Shown piece after piece: positions 1-7,445 of a DNA stretch of 21,508 nt. The notes beneath the pieces were generated by a model. The model had not been told where the DNA came from, made no database searches, and saw nothing but the letters and a program-made list of their open reading frames with translations. Position 1 is the first letter of the stretch; each line of letters starts with the position of its first letter. Made by a program: the position numbers and the translations under genes. Where the stretch lies: contig JBBTCG010000040.1 in assembly GCA_038043305.1 (NCBI GenBank), positions 1-21,508 of the forward strand, written 5' to 3'. Source of the stretch: JACRCE01 sp038043305 (GTDB taxonomy: Bacteria > Desulfobacterota > GWC2-55-46).

Positions 1-1283
1 TTATACGTTACCAGCACCATAAGCGTTATAAGAAGCGCCACTCCCACCTGCTGCGCATAGCCGAGCGCCTTTTCGCTTATTGGCGAACCCTTTATGCGCT
101 CTATTGCGAAGAACAGCAGATGCCCGCCATCAAGCACCGGCAGGGGAAAGAGGTTTATCACGCCGAGTTGCAGACTCAAAAACGCCATAAGCCAGAGCGT
201 GGCCGTAATCCCTGATTGGGCGGCCTTGCCCGCCACCTGCGCTATCAATATAGGCCCGCCAAGCGTCTTTAACGAGTACTGCCCTACGACAAGACCCTTT
301 ATCACCTGAAAAAGCTGGACAACCATGTTGGCCGCCGCGCCTATGCCCTTTTCAACGGCCTCAATAAAGCCGTAACTTTTCTTTACGACCTCTTCCTTCC
401 TTGATATGCCGACAAGATATACCTTGGCCTCTTCGTTGAACTTCGGCGTAAGCTCAAAGGTCAGTTGTTTGCCTTCGCGCTCAACGACGAACGTCCTCTT
501 GCGCGCCTCTTTGTGGATGAAGGTCTCTATTTCCGCCCAATCCCGTATCGCGGCTCCGTCTATGGATACTATCATATCGCCGGGTTTTATCCCCGCCTCA
601 AACGCTGGATACCCGCTTGAAAGGCCGCCTATGACCGGCTTTGTCTCAGGGTATATGCCGGCGTAACCGGCTCCGTTTTCAGCGGACGTGTCAGGCGTAA
701 GAGTCAGGGCAATGGTCGCGCCCGCGCGTCCCACGTCAATCGTCATGGGCCTTCCCGGGCTGAGCACCAGTAACGTAAGCACCTCCTCCCATCTGGAAAC
801 CTTTTTCCCGTCTATCGTCCGAATAACGTCGCCAGCAATAAAACCGGCCTTAGAACCAGCCATGTCCTTTGCGACGTGGCCGACTACAGGCTCTTTTTCA
901 AGGAATGCCGGCGCCTCGATGCCGATCATGAAAATGACGGGAAGAAGGACAAAGGCAAGGATGAGATTCATTATCGGCCCCGCGGCTACAATGGCCGCCC
1001 GCTGGTACACGCTCTTATGAGGAAAGGATATTGACTTGAGTTCCTCCGGGACTTCCTCCTCGGAGTGCTCACCGCCCGTCATCTTCACGTATCCGCCAAG
1101 CGGCAGGGCTGATATGAAATAATCGGTATCGCCCCTTTTTATGCCAAAGAGCCTTGGGCCGAAGCCGAGCGAGAACTTTTCCACCCTCACCCCGCAGAGC
1201 TTTGCCACGGCAAAGTGACCAAGCTCATGGATGAAGATAAGCACGCCAAGTACTATTATGAACGAGATGACGATTGTCGGCAT
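1..1283 (-). CDS. rseP: RIP metalloprotease RseP (site-2 protease), C-terminus cut by window edge
   Basis: Intramembrane zinc metalloprotease of family M50. In known relatives it cleaves anti-sigma factors or remnant signal peptides inside the inner membrane. I translated it by hand from the ATG at 1283; 427 complete codons lie in the window with no stop, so only the extreme C-terminus is missing. The zinc motif HELGH is at residues 19-23 in the first membrane segment. The third metal ligand motif LDGG is at 384-387, in NLFPLPVLDGGH. Two PDZ domains lie between, at about 125-200 and 205-285, and further membrane segments at about 96-118, 360-383 and 408-427. It follows dxr by 29 nt and ends the conserved uppS-cdsA-dxr-rseP order. 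The ribosome site is weak (GGAAG close to the ATG). Identification is firm. Confidence 0.96.
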   Translation of the reverse strand, partial: MPTIVISFIIVLGVLIFIHELGHFAVAKLCGVRVEKFSLGFGPRLFGIKRGDTDYFISALPLGGYVKMTGGEHSEEEVPEELKSISFPHKSVYQRAAIVAAGPIMNLILAFVLLPVIFMIGIEAPAFLEKEPVVGHVAKDMAGSKAGFIAGDVIRTIDGKKVSRWEEVLTLLVLSPGRPMTIDVGRAGATIALTLTPDTSAENGAGYAGIYPETKPVIGGLSSGYPAFEAGIKPGDMIVSIDGAAIRDWAEIETFIHKEARKRTFVVEREGKQLTFELTPKFNEEAKVYLVGISRKEEVVKKSYGFIEAVEKGIGAAANMVVQLFQVIKGLVVGQYSLKTLGGPILIAQVAGKAAQSGITATLWLMAFLSLQLGVINLFPLPVLDGGHLLFFAIERIKGSPISEKALGYAQQVGVALLITLMVLVTY

Positions 1284-1312
1284 TTCATTTCTTCCGTTGA
1301 TTTTTTACCTTC

Positions 1313-2473
1313 TCAGATGAACTTCATTGCGGCAAGAGCCGCTTGACGCGCCGACGCGTCGGCCTCCATCACGTCTTCTATAGATTTTACCGCCTTTAAC
1401 TCATGCGAATCAAGCACTCTCTTTATCAGCTTATGGATGCCGGTGAACGGCAGCGCGCCCTTGAGGAACATCTCGACCGCGACCTCGTCAACGGCGTTTA
1501 AGACCGCGCACGCCGTGCCCCCGAGTTTCAATGCCTGATATGCAAGGCCGAGGCACGGGAAACGGGCATAGTCAGGCTCTGAAAAATCAAGCCTTAATCC
1601 GGCCATGTCGAGCGGCGCGGTACCGGATTCAATCCTCTCAGGATACGCGAGGGCGTACGCAATGGGGAGCTTCATATCCGGCGTTGACAACTGAGACATG
1701 GTGGAGCCGTCAACGTACTCAACCATCGAGTGCACGATTGACTGGGGATGGATTACGACCTTTATATCCTCTGGCCTTACGTCAAAGAGCCACCTTGCCT
1801 CAATGACCTCAAGCCCTTTGTTCATAAGGGTGGCCGAGTCAATGGATACCTTTCTTCCCATGTTCCAACGCGGGTGTTTGAGCGCCTGCGCCGGGGTTGC
1901 CGATTCAAGCGAATCGAGAGGCGCATTCAGAAACGGCCCGCCTGAGGCGGTAAGGATTATCCTTCGCAGATCCTGTTTTCTATGTCCGGCGAGCGATTGA
2001 AAGACGGCTGAGTGCTCGCTGTCTATAGGCATCAGCGTTGCCCCGCTCTTTCGCGCCTCCTCCATTACAAGCGGCCCTGCCATGACAAGGGACTCCTTAT
2101 TGGCAAGGGCAATTGCCCTGCCTGAGCGCACCGCCGCCATTACAGGGGCAAGTCCTGCGGCGCCGGATATGGCGGCGACAACGGTGTCAACGCCATCGAA
2201 CGTGGCCGCCGCTACAGCGCCGTCCGCGCCGTAACCAACGGCAACTCCCGGCAACATCGCCTCTCCGCCATCAATGGCCGTGGAGAGGCCAATCGAAACG
2301 AAACGCGGCCTGAACTCCTCTATCTGTTTTTTCAGCCTTGCAACGTTGTTGCCTGCGGCAAGGCTTATGACGCTGAACCTGTCGGGATGGCGCCTTACCA
2401 CCTCAAGCGTGCTCTCGCCGATGGAACCGGTTGAGCCGAGTATCGCAAGACCTTTTTTTCTTTCGGCGCTCAT
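1313..2473 (-). CDS. dxr: 1-deoxy-D-xylulose 5-phosphate reductoisomerase
   Basis: Cytosolic enzyme that makes 2-C-methyl-D-erythritol 4-phosphate from DXP with NADPH, the first committed step of the MEP isoprenoid pathway. Visible motifs, numbered from the chosen start: NADPH-binding GSTGSIG at 13-19, ANKES near 125, metal ligands Asp151 and Glu153 in PIDSEHSAVFQSL, and Glu222 in NKGLEVIEA. Length is 386 aa, normal for the family. An ATG 24 nt upstream (2497) is in frame but has no ribosome site. The ATG at 2473 has AGAGG eight bases before it and overlaps the cdsA stop as ATGA, so translational coupling is likely. The pathway supplies IPP and DMAPP, which feed the substrate of the nearby uppS product. 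Confidence 0.96.
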   Translation of the reverse strand: MSAERKKGLAILGSTGSIGESTLEVVRRHPDRFSVISLAAGNNVARLKKQIEEFRPRFVSIGLSTAIDGGEAMLPGVAVGYGADGAVAAATFDGVDTVVAAISGAAGLAPVMAAVRSGRAIALANKESLVMAGPLVMEEARKSGATLMPIDSEHSAVFQSLAGHRKQDLRRIILTASGGPFLNAPLDSLESATPAQALKHPRWNMGRKVSIDSATLMNKGLEVIEARWLFDVRPEDIKVVIHPQSIVHSMVEYVDGSTMSQLSTPDMKLPIAYALAYPERIESGTAPLDMAGLRLDFSEPDYARFPCLGLAYQALKLGGTACAVLNAVDEVAVEMFLKGALPFTGIHKLIKRVLDSHELKAVKSIEDVMEADASARQAALAAMKFI

Positions 2474-3315
2474 GCGGGAAGCCTCTGTATTCCCCATAAT
2501 ATGAAGTAATACAATATCGGCGCTGGGAAAAGCAGGCTGTCTATCCTGTCAAGTATGCCGCCGTGTCCCGGAATAAGAGAGCCTGAGTCCTTGACCCCGG
2601 CGCTTCTTTTAAGGAGCGATTCGGCCAGATCGCCGAATATTCCGGCAATACCAATTACAATGGATAGCGCAATAATCAAGTAAACCGTTGTCTCAAGATG
2701 AACGTAGTAGTTGAAGATATAAGCAACCATGCCGCCTCCCACGAGGCCGCCGAGAGCGCCTTCAACGGTCTTGCCCGGACTTATCTCAGGAGAGAGCTTA
2801 TGTTTGCCGATTAGTGAGCCTGTAAAATACGCGAACGTGTCATTAGCCCAGATTACAATCAAAAGGAGGAGCAGCCAGAGCCTCCCGCGCGGCCCATGCG
2901 CGGCTATAAGGAATAGAAAGGTAATGGGCAGCGCGATGTAAACGAGGCCGAGCGTTCTGAGCGCCGCGCCAAGCGCCGCGTCCTTAACCTCTCCGGCGCG
3001 TGCAACGATGCCCTGAACGAAAAAAACGAAGGTTGAGCCGATTACGACCGGCAAAAGCGCCTTATCTCCGATTGCGAACGCCGCAAACGGAGAGGCAACG
3101 GCCAAGCCAACGCCGAGCGCGTCGCCGAGCGGGTCCCTTTTATCGGTCAGCTTGAAGTTATTATACTCAAAGACGGCGCCAAGGATTATAGCGGACGCGG
3201 CAAGGCAGAGCCAAAAGGCGCCTGCGTAGAGCACCGCTACGACAACAATTGGAATTAGGACAAGTGCGGCGGCTACGCGCTTCAGACTTTCCCCCTGCTT
3301 ATCCGTTATCGGCAA
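2470..3315 (-). CDS. cdsA: Phosphatidate cytidylyltransferase (CDP-diglyceride synthase)
   Basis: Inner-membrane enzyme that converts phosphatidic acid and CTP to CDP-diacylglycerol, the precursor of bacterial phospholipids. The C-terminal family signature is plain: LLKRSAGVKDSGSLIPGHGG followed by ILDRIDS. The rest is a run of hydrophobic helices, about eight. The open frame reaches up to a TTG at 3345, but those first ten codons lie in the hairpin of a dispersed repeat (3317-3340) and have no ribosome site. I chose the next TTG, at 3315, which follows AAGG by four bases and gives 281 aa. Family similarity begins only at LKRVAAALVLIPI, so both starts are possible. The gene overlaps dxr by four bases. 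It is separated from uppS by a repeat copy instead of the usual short gap. Confidence 0.94.
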   Translation of the reverse strand: MPITDKQGESLKRVAAALVLIPIVVVAVLYAGAFWLCLAASAIILGAVFEYNNFKLTDKRDPLGDALGVGLAVASPFAAFAIGDKALLPVVIGSTFVFFVQGIVARAGEVKDAALGAALRTLGLVYIALPITFLFLIAAHGPRGRLWLLLLLIVIWANDTFAYFTGSLIGKHKLSPEISPGKTVEGALGGLVGGGMVAYIFNYYVHLETTVYLIIALSIVIGIAGIFGDLAESLLKRSAGVKDSGSLIPGHGGILDRIDSLLFPAPILYYFILWGIQRLPA

Positions 3316-3316
3316 C

Positions 3317-3436
3317 CTACCTTTTTTGAAAAAAAGGTAGGCCAAAAAACTTTAATAGGGAATAAACACCAAGGCTGACCCCCGATAGAAACATTCGGGG
3401 GCAGGCTACAACTTATATTGCCCGTGCGACAAGCAC
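3317..3436 (+). repeat. Dispersed hairpin repeat, copy A (between uppS and cdsA)
   Basis: Begins with a perfect hairpin, CTACCTTTTTT and its complement around a GA loop (3317-3340). It continues with the family core ACTTTAATAGGGAATAAAC (3349-3367), then CACCAAGGCTGAC, and ends with TTGCCCGTGCGACAAGCACC (3418-3437). This copy carries an extra GC hairpin, CCCCCGA at 3379-3385 with TCGGGGG at 3395-3401. The same core occurs inverted at 4235-4253 and in two tandem units at 7477-7610. It fills almost the whole uppS-cdsA gap. There is no coding capacity; it is a REP- or MITE-like non-autonomous element. Confidence 0.8.
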
Positions 3437-3443
3437 CTGTTTT

Positions 3444-4178
3444 TCAACGCCCGGCCGCTTCCTTTACAAGGCCGAACCTGCGCTCCCTGCCGCGATAATC
3501 TTCGAGCGCCTCGTCAAGATGCGCCCTCGTGAAGTCGGGCCACAATACGTCGGTTATGAATATTTCGGTATACGCAAGCTGCCACAGGAGAAAGTTGCTT
3601 ATCCGTTTTTCCCCGCTCGTGCGAATGAGAAGGTCCGGGTCTGGCGAAGGCGCCGTGTAGAGGGCCTCCGAGATCATCCGCTCCGTAATATCATCGGCAT
3701 TCAAGACGCCGGCCTTAACCCTTTCGGCAAGCGTCCGGCAGGCGCGAGTTATCTCTTCCCTGCCGCTGTAGCTCAAGGCCAGCTGCAGCACCATGCCGTT
3801 ATTTGCGCGAGTTGACGATTCAAGTCCGTCAATCACGGCCCTTACGCTCTCTGGCAATTCCCTGATGCTGCCTATTGCCTTGAAGCGTATATTATTAGCA
3901 AGGAGCGTCTTTTCCTCCTCCTTCAGGTGCGTCTCCAGAAGGTGCATCAGGAGTTTGACCTCGGTTGCCGGCCTGTTCCAGTTTTCGCGCGAGAAAGTAT
4001 AGAGCGTCAGATACTCTATACCCAGTTCGCGGCAGTACCTTACCGTGTCGCGGGCAACGTCAATGCCCCTCCTGTGGCCGTTTATCCTGTTAAGGAGCTT
4101 TAGTCTTGCCCATCGCCCGTTGCCGTCCATTATTATGGCAATGTGCCTTGGGAGACCATTTTCGGGTACGTTGTTCAA
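3444..4178 (-). CDS. uppS: Isoprenyl transferase / undecaprenyl diphosphate synthase
   Basis: Cytosolic cis-prenyltransferase that extends farnesyl diphosphate with IPP to make the C55 lipid carrier for peptidoglycan and O-antigen. Motifs, numbered from the chosen start: IIMDGNGRWA at about 15-24 (catalytic Asp18), GHRRG near 34-38, LTLYTFSRENWNRP, and RTSGEKRISNFLLWQ then YTEIFITDVLWPDF near the C-terminus. The open frame extends to a TTG at 4211, but those codons come from the neighbouring repeat (the motif TTGCCCGTGCGGCAAG). I chose the TTG at 4178 because AGGA lies five bases before it and the product (244 aa) begins just before the conserved PRHIAIIMDGN. It sits in the standard frr-uppS-cdsA order but is bracketed by two inverted copies of the repeat. 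Confidence 0.94.
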   Translation of the reverse strand: MNNVPENGLPRHIAIIMDGNGRWARLKLLNRINGHRRGIDVARDTVRYCRELGIEYLTLYTFSRENWNRPATEVKLLMHLLETHLKEEEKTLLANNIRFKAIGSIRELPESVRAVIDGLESSTRANNGMVLQLALSYSGREEITRACRTLAERVKAGVLNADDITERMISEALYTAPSPDPDLLIRTSGEKRISNFLLWQLAYTEIFITDVLWPDFTRAHLDEALEDYRGRERRFGLVKEAAGR

Positions 4179-4195
4179 TTGAGTCCTGTCTGGTG

Positions 4196-4287
4196 CTTGC
4201 CGCACGGGCAATATAAATTTTTACCTGCCCTGCTGTTTATTCCCTATTAAAGTTCTTTGGGCTTACCTTTCTTTCAAGAAAGGTAAG
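4196..4287 (-). repeat. Dispersed hairpin repeat, copy B (inverted, between frr and uppS)
   Basis: Reads on the minus strand. A perfect 12-bp hairpin at 4262-4287 (CTTACCTTTCTT and complement, 2-nt loop) starts one base after the frr stop codon. The core ACTTTAATAGGGAATAAAC follows at 4253-4235, and the terminal motif TTGCCCGTGCGGCAAG at about 4211-4196. Orientation is opposite to copies A and C. It supplies a false upstream TTG start to uppS. The hairpin has no U-tract after it, so it is not a typical intrinsic terminator, though it may slow RNA decay or pause polymerase. Confidence 0.8.
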
Positions 4288-4288
4288 T

Positions 4289-4846
4289 TCATATCGCCGT
4301 TATATCGGTTTCCTTGTGGGCAAGCGCCTCGTCCACCTTGACTATCTGCTTGTCGGTCATATCCTGCACGTCGTGCTGGATTTTTTTCAGCTCGTCCTGA
4401 GTTATCTTCTTTTCCTTCTCAAGTTTTTTAAACGCCTCGTTGGCGTCCCTGCGTATGTTGCGAATGGAGACCTTGCACTCCTCTGCAAAACGCTTGGCCA
4501 CCTTTACAAGCTCTTTTCTTCTCTCGTCGTTGAGCTGCGGCACGCTGATGCGGATGATCTTCCCGTCGTTCCCCGGGTTAAGTCCGAGGTCGGACGCCTG
4601 TATGGCCTTCTCAATGGCGTGAAGCTGGGATACGTCCCAAGGCTGTATGGTGATGGTTCTTGCCTCAGGCACCGATAGCGTCGCTATCTGCTTTAGCGGA
4701 GTCAGAGCGCCGTAGAAGTCCACCTTTACGCCGTCAAGCATGGCTACGGACGCCCTGCCGGTGCGAAGGCCGCCAAGCTCGTGCATAAGCGCGTCGAAAG
4801 ACGCGGCCATCTTTTTTTTCATGCCTGAGATTATTTCGTCTTTCAT
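4289..4846 (-). CDS. frr: Ribosome-recycling factor
   Basis: With EF-G, splits post-termination 70S ribosomes so that they can be reused. From the chosen ATG the product is 185 aa, the family length. Motifs include HELGGLRTGRASVAMLDG, YGALTPLKQIATLSVPEART and the helical C-terminal half RKELVKVAKRFAEECKVSIR with the Lys-rich KKLEKEKKITQDE. An upstream in-frame ATG (4924) lies inside pyrH and gives an unrelated 26-residue leader, so I reject it. The chosen ATG is one base after the pyrH stop (TGAcATG), with GGGAG just upstream inside pyrH, indicating translational coupling. Gene order pyrH-frr-uppS is the common bacterial one. Confidence 0.97.
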   Translation of the reverse strand: MKDEIISGMKKKMAASFDALMHELGGLRTGRASVAMLDGVKVDFYGALTPLKQIATLSVPEARTITIQPWDVSQLHAIEKAIQASDLGLNPGNDGKIIRISVPQLNDERRKELVKVAKRFAEECKVSIRNIRRDANEAFKKLEKEKKITQDELKKIQHDVQDMTDKQIVKVDEALAHKETDITAI

Positions 4847-4847
4847 G

Positions 4848-5567
4848 TCAGACTCCCGATACCAGCGTGCCCACTTCCTCACCCATGATAATCCGCATGA
4901 GGTTGCCGCTCTCTTTGATGTCAAAGACTATTATAGGCAGATTGTTGTCCATGCAGAGCGATATGGCCGTGGTGTCCATGACCTTCAATCCCTGCTTGAG
5001 CACGTCAAGATACGTGAGCTTGTCATAGCGCACCGCGCTTTTATCCTTCATGGGGTCTTTGTCGTATACCCCGTCCACCTTTGTTCCCTTCATTATCACC
5101 TCGGCGTTTATCTCCATTGCCCTCAATGAGGCCGCAGTGTCGGTGGTAAAGTACGGGTTGCCGGTTCCTGCGGCGAATATCACGATCCTGCCCTTTTCAA
5201 GGTGGCGCACGGCCCGTCTTCTGATGTAAGGCTCGGCCAGTTCCTTCATCTCTATTGCCGAGAGCACCCTTGTGCGCACGCCGTTTTTCTCAAGCGCGTC
5301 CTGAAGCATAAGCGAGTTTATCACGGTAGCCAACATGCCGACGTAGTCGGCCGTAGCCCTGTCCATGCCCTTTGCGCTCGCGGACACGCCCCTGAAGATG
5401 TTGCCGCCGCCGATGACAAGGGCTATCTCTACGCCCATGTCGTATACGGCCTTGACCTCAGAAGCGATGGCGTTGATGACCAGTGTATCAACGCCGAACT
5501 CCTTATCTCCCATGAGGGCTTCGCCGGAGAGCTTCAGCAATATGCGCTTGTATCTATATTTGGGCAT
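4848..5567 (-). CDS. pyrH: UMP kinase
   Basis: Phosphorylates UMP to UDP with ATP, in the cytosol; bacterial type of the amino-acid-kinase fold. The product is 239 aa, the normal length. It starts MPKYRYKRILLKLSGEAL, with the ATP-site KLSGEAL at 12-18, the VIGGGNIFRG glycine loop near 52-61, DRATADYVGMLATVINSL at about 69-86, and AAGTGNPYFTTDTAA near 132-146, which binds UMP. It ends VGTLVSGV. The upstream gap to tsf is 88 nt, and no clear ribosome site is visible before the ATG. Downstream it is coupled to frr. Confidence 0.97.
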   Translation of the reverse strand: MPKYRYKRILLKLSGEALMGDKEFGVDTLVINAIASEVKAVYDMGVEIALVIGGGNIFRGVSASAKGMDRATADYVGMLATVINSLMLQDALEKNGVRTRVLSAIEMKELAEPYIRRRAVRHLEKGRIVIFAAGTGNPYFTTDTAASLRAMEINAEVIMKGTKVDGVYDKDPMKDKSAVRYDKLTYLDVLKQGLKVMDTTAISLCMDNNLPIIVFDIKESGNLMRIIMGEEVGTLVSGV

Positions 5568-5655
5568 GTCGGTTCATGAACGGCTCACATATAGCGCCGC
5601 TGGGAATTGCTGGAATATGCGGCTCACAGGCAAACTACTATGACTGAAAATAGCC

Positions 5656-6306
5656 TCAACCGCCTATGACCGCGGCCACATCCTTTGCAATGTCCGATGT
5701 CTTCTTTTCGATGCCCTCGCCGACCTTGAAACGCACAAAACGCCTTATGGATATGTTCTCCCCAAGCTTGGCAATCGCCTCGACAACGAGCTTTTCAATG
5801 GTTATACCCGGGTTCTTGACAAAACCCTGCTCAAGAAGGCATACGTCCTTATAGAACTTGTCGAGTTTCCCGTCCACCATCTTTGCAATTACATGATCAG
5901 GCTTTCCCGACTCCTTTGCCTGATTACGGTATATCTCCTTCTCGGCCTCGATTACAGAGGCGCTCACCTCTGAGCGGCTTACATACTGCGGACTCATTGC
6001 CGCGACGTGCATCGCAACGTCCTTGACAAGCAAGACAAATCCTTCGGTCTTGGCGACGAAATCGGTTTCACAGTTGACCTCAAGGAGTACGCCGACTTTT
6101 CCAGCGCCGTGTATGTATGCGTAAACAAGCCCCTCCGAGGCGGTCCTGCCCGCTTTTTTGAGCGCCGCGGCAAGACCCTTTTCCCGTAAAAAGGCTATCG
6201 CCTTTTCAATATCGCCATTTGACTCGCTAAGCGCCTTTTTGCAGTCAAGGATGCCTGCGCCAGTTTTTTCCCTAAGCTCTTTTACGCGCGATGCGGATAT
6301 ATCCAT
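5656..6306 (-). CDS. tsf: Elongation factor Ts (short form)
   Basis: Nucleotide exchange factor for EF-Tu. The N-terminal UBA-like domain reads ASRVKELREKTGAGILDCKK, and the EF-Tu-contacting TDFVAKTEGF motif is at 81-90 from the chosen start. At 216 aa this is a short form compared with the roughly 280-aa E. coli protein; the C-terminal region ends soon after GENISIRRFVRF. I chose the ATG at 6306 (MDISASRVKEL) over the one at 6324 (MGVSRLMDIS) because the family normally begins a few residues before the UBA helix. Neither start has an ideal ribosome site (GGGGG is 11 bases before 6306). It follows rpsB, as in most bacteria. Confidence 0.95.
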   Translation of the reverse strand: MDISASRVKELREKTGAGILDCKKALSESNGDIEKAIAFLREKGLAAALKKAGRTASEGLVYAYIHGAGKVGVLLEVNCETDFVAKTEGFVLLVKDVAMHVAAMSPQYVSRSEVSASVIEAEKEIYRNQAKESGKPDHVIAKMVDGKLDKFYKDVCLLEQGFVKNPGITIEKLVVEAIAKLGENISIRRFVRFKVGEGIEKKTSDIAKDVAAVIGG

Positions 6307-6346
6307 TAACCTTGAAACCCCCATGTACTATACTTTATTAAACAAC

Positions 6347-7141
6347 TCAACCAAGCACCGGGGCCGGTGCGGCCTGCGGGGCTGGTGCGGCAACGGCCTT
6401 GGCAACAGCAGGGACATTCCCATGCTTTTTATCAGTGGCCGAGGCAAGGGACTCCTCGTACATGGCCCTGCCCTCGATACAAGCGTCGGCCATAGAGGAG
6501 GCAAAGAGCTTTATGGCGCGTATCGCGTCGTCATTGCCCGGTATGATGTAATCAACCTCGTCCGGGTCGCAGTTGGTGTCTACTATGCCGACGACCTTTA
6601 TGCCCATCCTTCTGGCCTCTTTCGCGGCAATCGTCTCTTTCCTTGAATCTATTATAAATATGGCCGAAGGCACCGCGCCCATCGCGCGAACGCCGCCAAG
6701 GTACTTTTCAAGACGCACACGCTCCCTTTCAAGCATGAGCGCCTCTTTCTTGGTGGATGAAGAAATCTCAGGGTTAGCCTTCATATTATCAAGGGTCTTT
6801 AGCCGCTCTATGCTCTTTTTAACGGTTGCGAAGTTAGTCAGAAACCCGCCGATCCACCTGCTGTTTATGTAACCGCTTGAGCACCTCTTGGCCTCTTCCG
6901 CGACTGCGTTCTGCGCCTGCTTCTTCGTGCCGACGAAGATCACGCGCCCGCCCTTGGCAGCAGTGGCCTTTATGAAATCATACGCCTCTTTGAACATCTT
7001 GACCGTCTGCTGCAGGTCAATGATATAGATGCCGTTCCTTGCGCCGTAAATATACGGCTTCATCTTGGGGTTCCACCTCTTTGTCTGATGCCCGAAGTGC
7101 ACTCCCGATTCCAAAAGCTGTTTCATCGTCAGATACGCCAT
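6347..7141 (-). CDS. rpsB: 30S ribosomal protein S2
   Basis: Structural protein of the small ribosomal subunit. The start at 7141 (MAYLTMKQLLESGVHFGHQT) has a strong AAGGAG eight bases before the ATG. The 31-codon open extension upstream (to 7234) reads through a palindromic leader and is not protein-like. Diagnostic segments are WNPKMKPYIYGARNGIYIID, FVGTKKQAQ, RWIGGFLTNF, VPSAIFIIDSRKE and VGIVDTNCDPDEVDYIIPGN. The 264-aa product ends in an Ala/Pro-rich tail of about 25 residues, a variable S2 extension. It is the first gene of the conserved cluster, and its leader holds a large inverted repeat that may serve autogenous control. Confidence 0.97.
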   Translation of the reverse strand: MAYLTMKQLLESGVHFGHQTKRWNPKMKPYIYGARNGIYIIDLQQTVKMFKEAYDFIKATAAKGGRVIFVGTKKQAQNAVAEEAKRCSSGYINSRWIGGFLTNFATVKKSIERLKTLDNMKANPEISSSTKKEALMLERERVRLEKYLGGVRAMGAVPSAIFIIDSRKETIAAKEARRMGIKVVGIVDTNCDPDEVDYIIPGNDDAIRAIKLFASSMADACIEGRAMYEESLASATDKKHGNVPAVAKAVAAPAPQAAPAPVLG

Positions 7142-7170
7142 CTTCCACTCTCCTTGTATTTGGTTTTTTC

Positions 7171-7311
7171 GGTTGGCTCTAAAAATTGCTATTTTTCCCG
7201 ATTTCTGTGTCAGGGCGAAAATAAAAATGCTCACATATTAATTATATGCTGCGCTTTTTATTTTCGCCCTTCCTTGAACTCGGAAAAAATTTCTAATTTT
7301 TAGAGGCTACC
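7171..7311 (-). promoter_or_regulatory. 141-bp nested inverted repeat in the rpsB leader
   Basis: Two 57-nt arms, 7171-7227 and 7255-7311, face each other across a 27-nt centre. The inner 15 bp pair perfectly (GGGCGAAAATAAAAA at 7213-7227 with TTTTTATTTTCGCCC at 7255-7269). The outer parts pair imperfectly but share CTCTAAAAATT and its complement. The centre holds CATATTAATTATATG, which on the minus strand contains a TATAAT box. The structure lies 16 nt upstream of the rpsB ribosome site. It could be an autoregulatory S2-binding leader, a promoter-bearing cruciform or a decayed MITE. The inverted repeat itself is seen directly; its role is inference. Confidence 0.6.
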
Positions 7312-7406
7312 TTTCCTCCGCGCCTTCATCCCGGAACGGAATCCGCGCATACAAACGGACACCGCCGCTCCGAACATCGTCCGACGCGTGTGTATTTGAA
7401 CACTTT

Positions 7407-7436
7407 TATTTACCACAACAACAGGCCGTATTGCAA
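7407..7436 (-). promoter_or_regulatory. Possible sigma-70 promoter upstream of rpsB
   Basis: On the minus strand TTGCAA (7436-7431) is followed after 18 bp by TAAATA (7412-7407), near-consensus -35 and -10 boxes. It would start a transcript about 260 nt upstream of the rpsB ATG that includes the nested inverted repeat. The TATAAT inside that repeat is an alternative -10 but has no good -35. No experimental signal is visible; this is pattern matching only. Confidence 0.3.
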
Positions 7437-7445
7437 GGTATTTTT

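Noticed and set aside
4262..4287. Hairpin after frr as an intrinsic terminator
   Set aside because: The stem is strong but AT-rich and is followed by CCCAAAGAAC, with no U-tract; the same hairpin occurs at other sites as part of a repeat.
3317..4287. uppS as the cargo of a composite transposon
   Set aside because: The flanking copies carry no transposase, and uppS sits in its normal conserved gene order, so it is resident and not imported.
7142..7234. 31-codon N-terminal extension of rpsB
   Set aside because: It reads through the palindromic leader; the ATG at 7141 has a strong AAGGAG site and matches the S2 family start.
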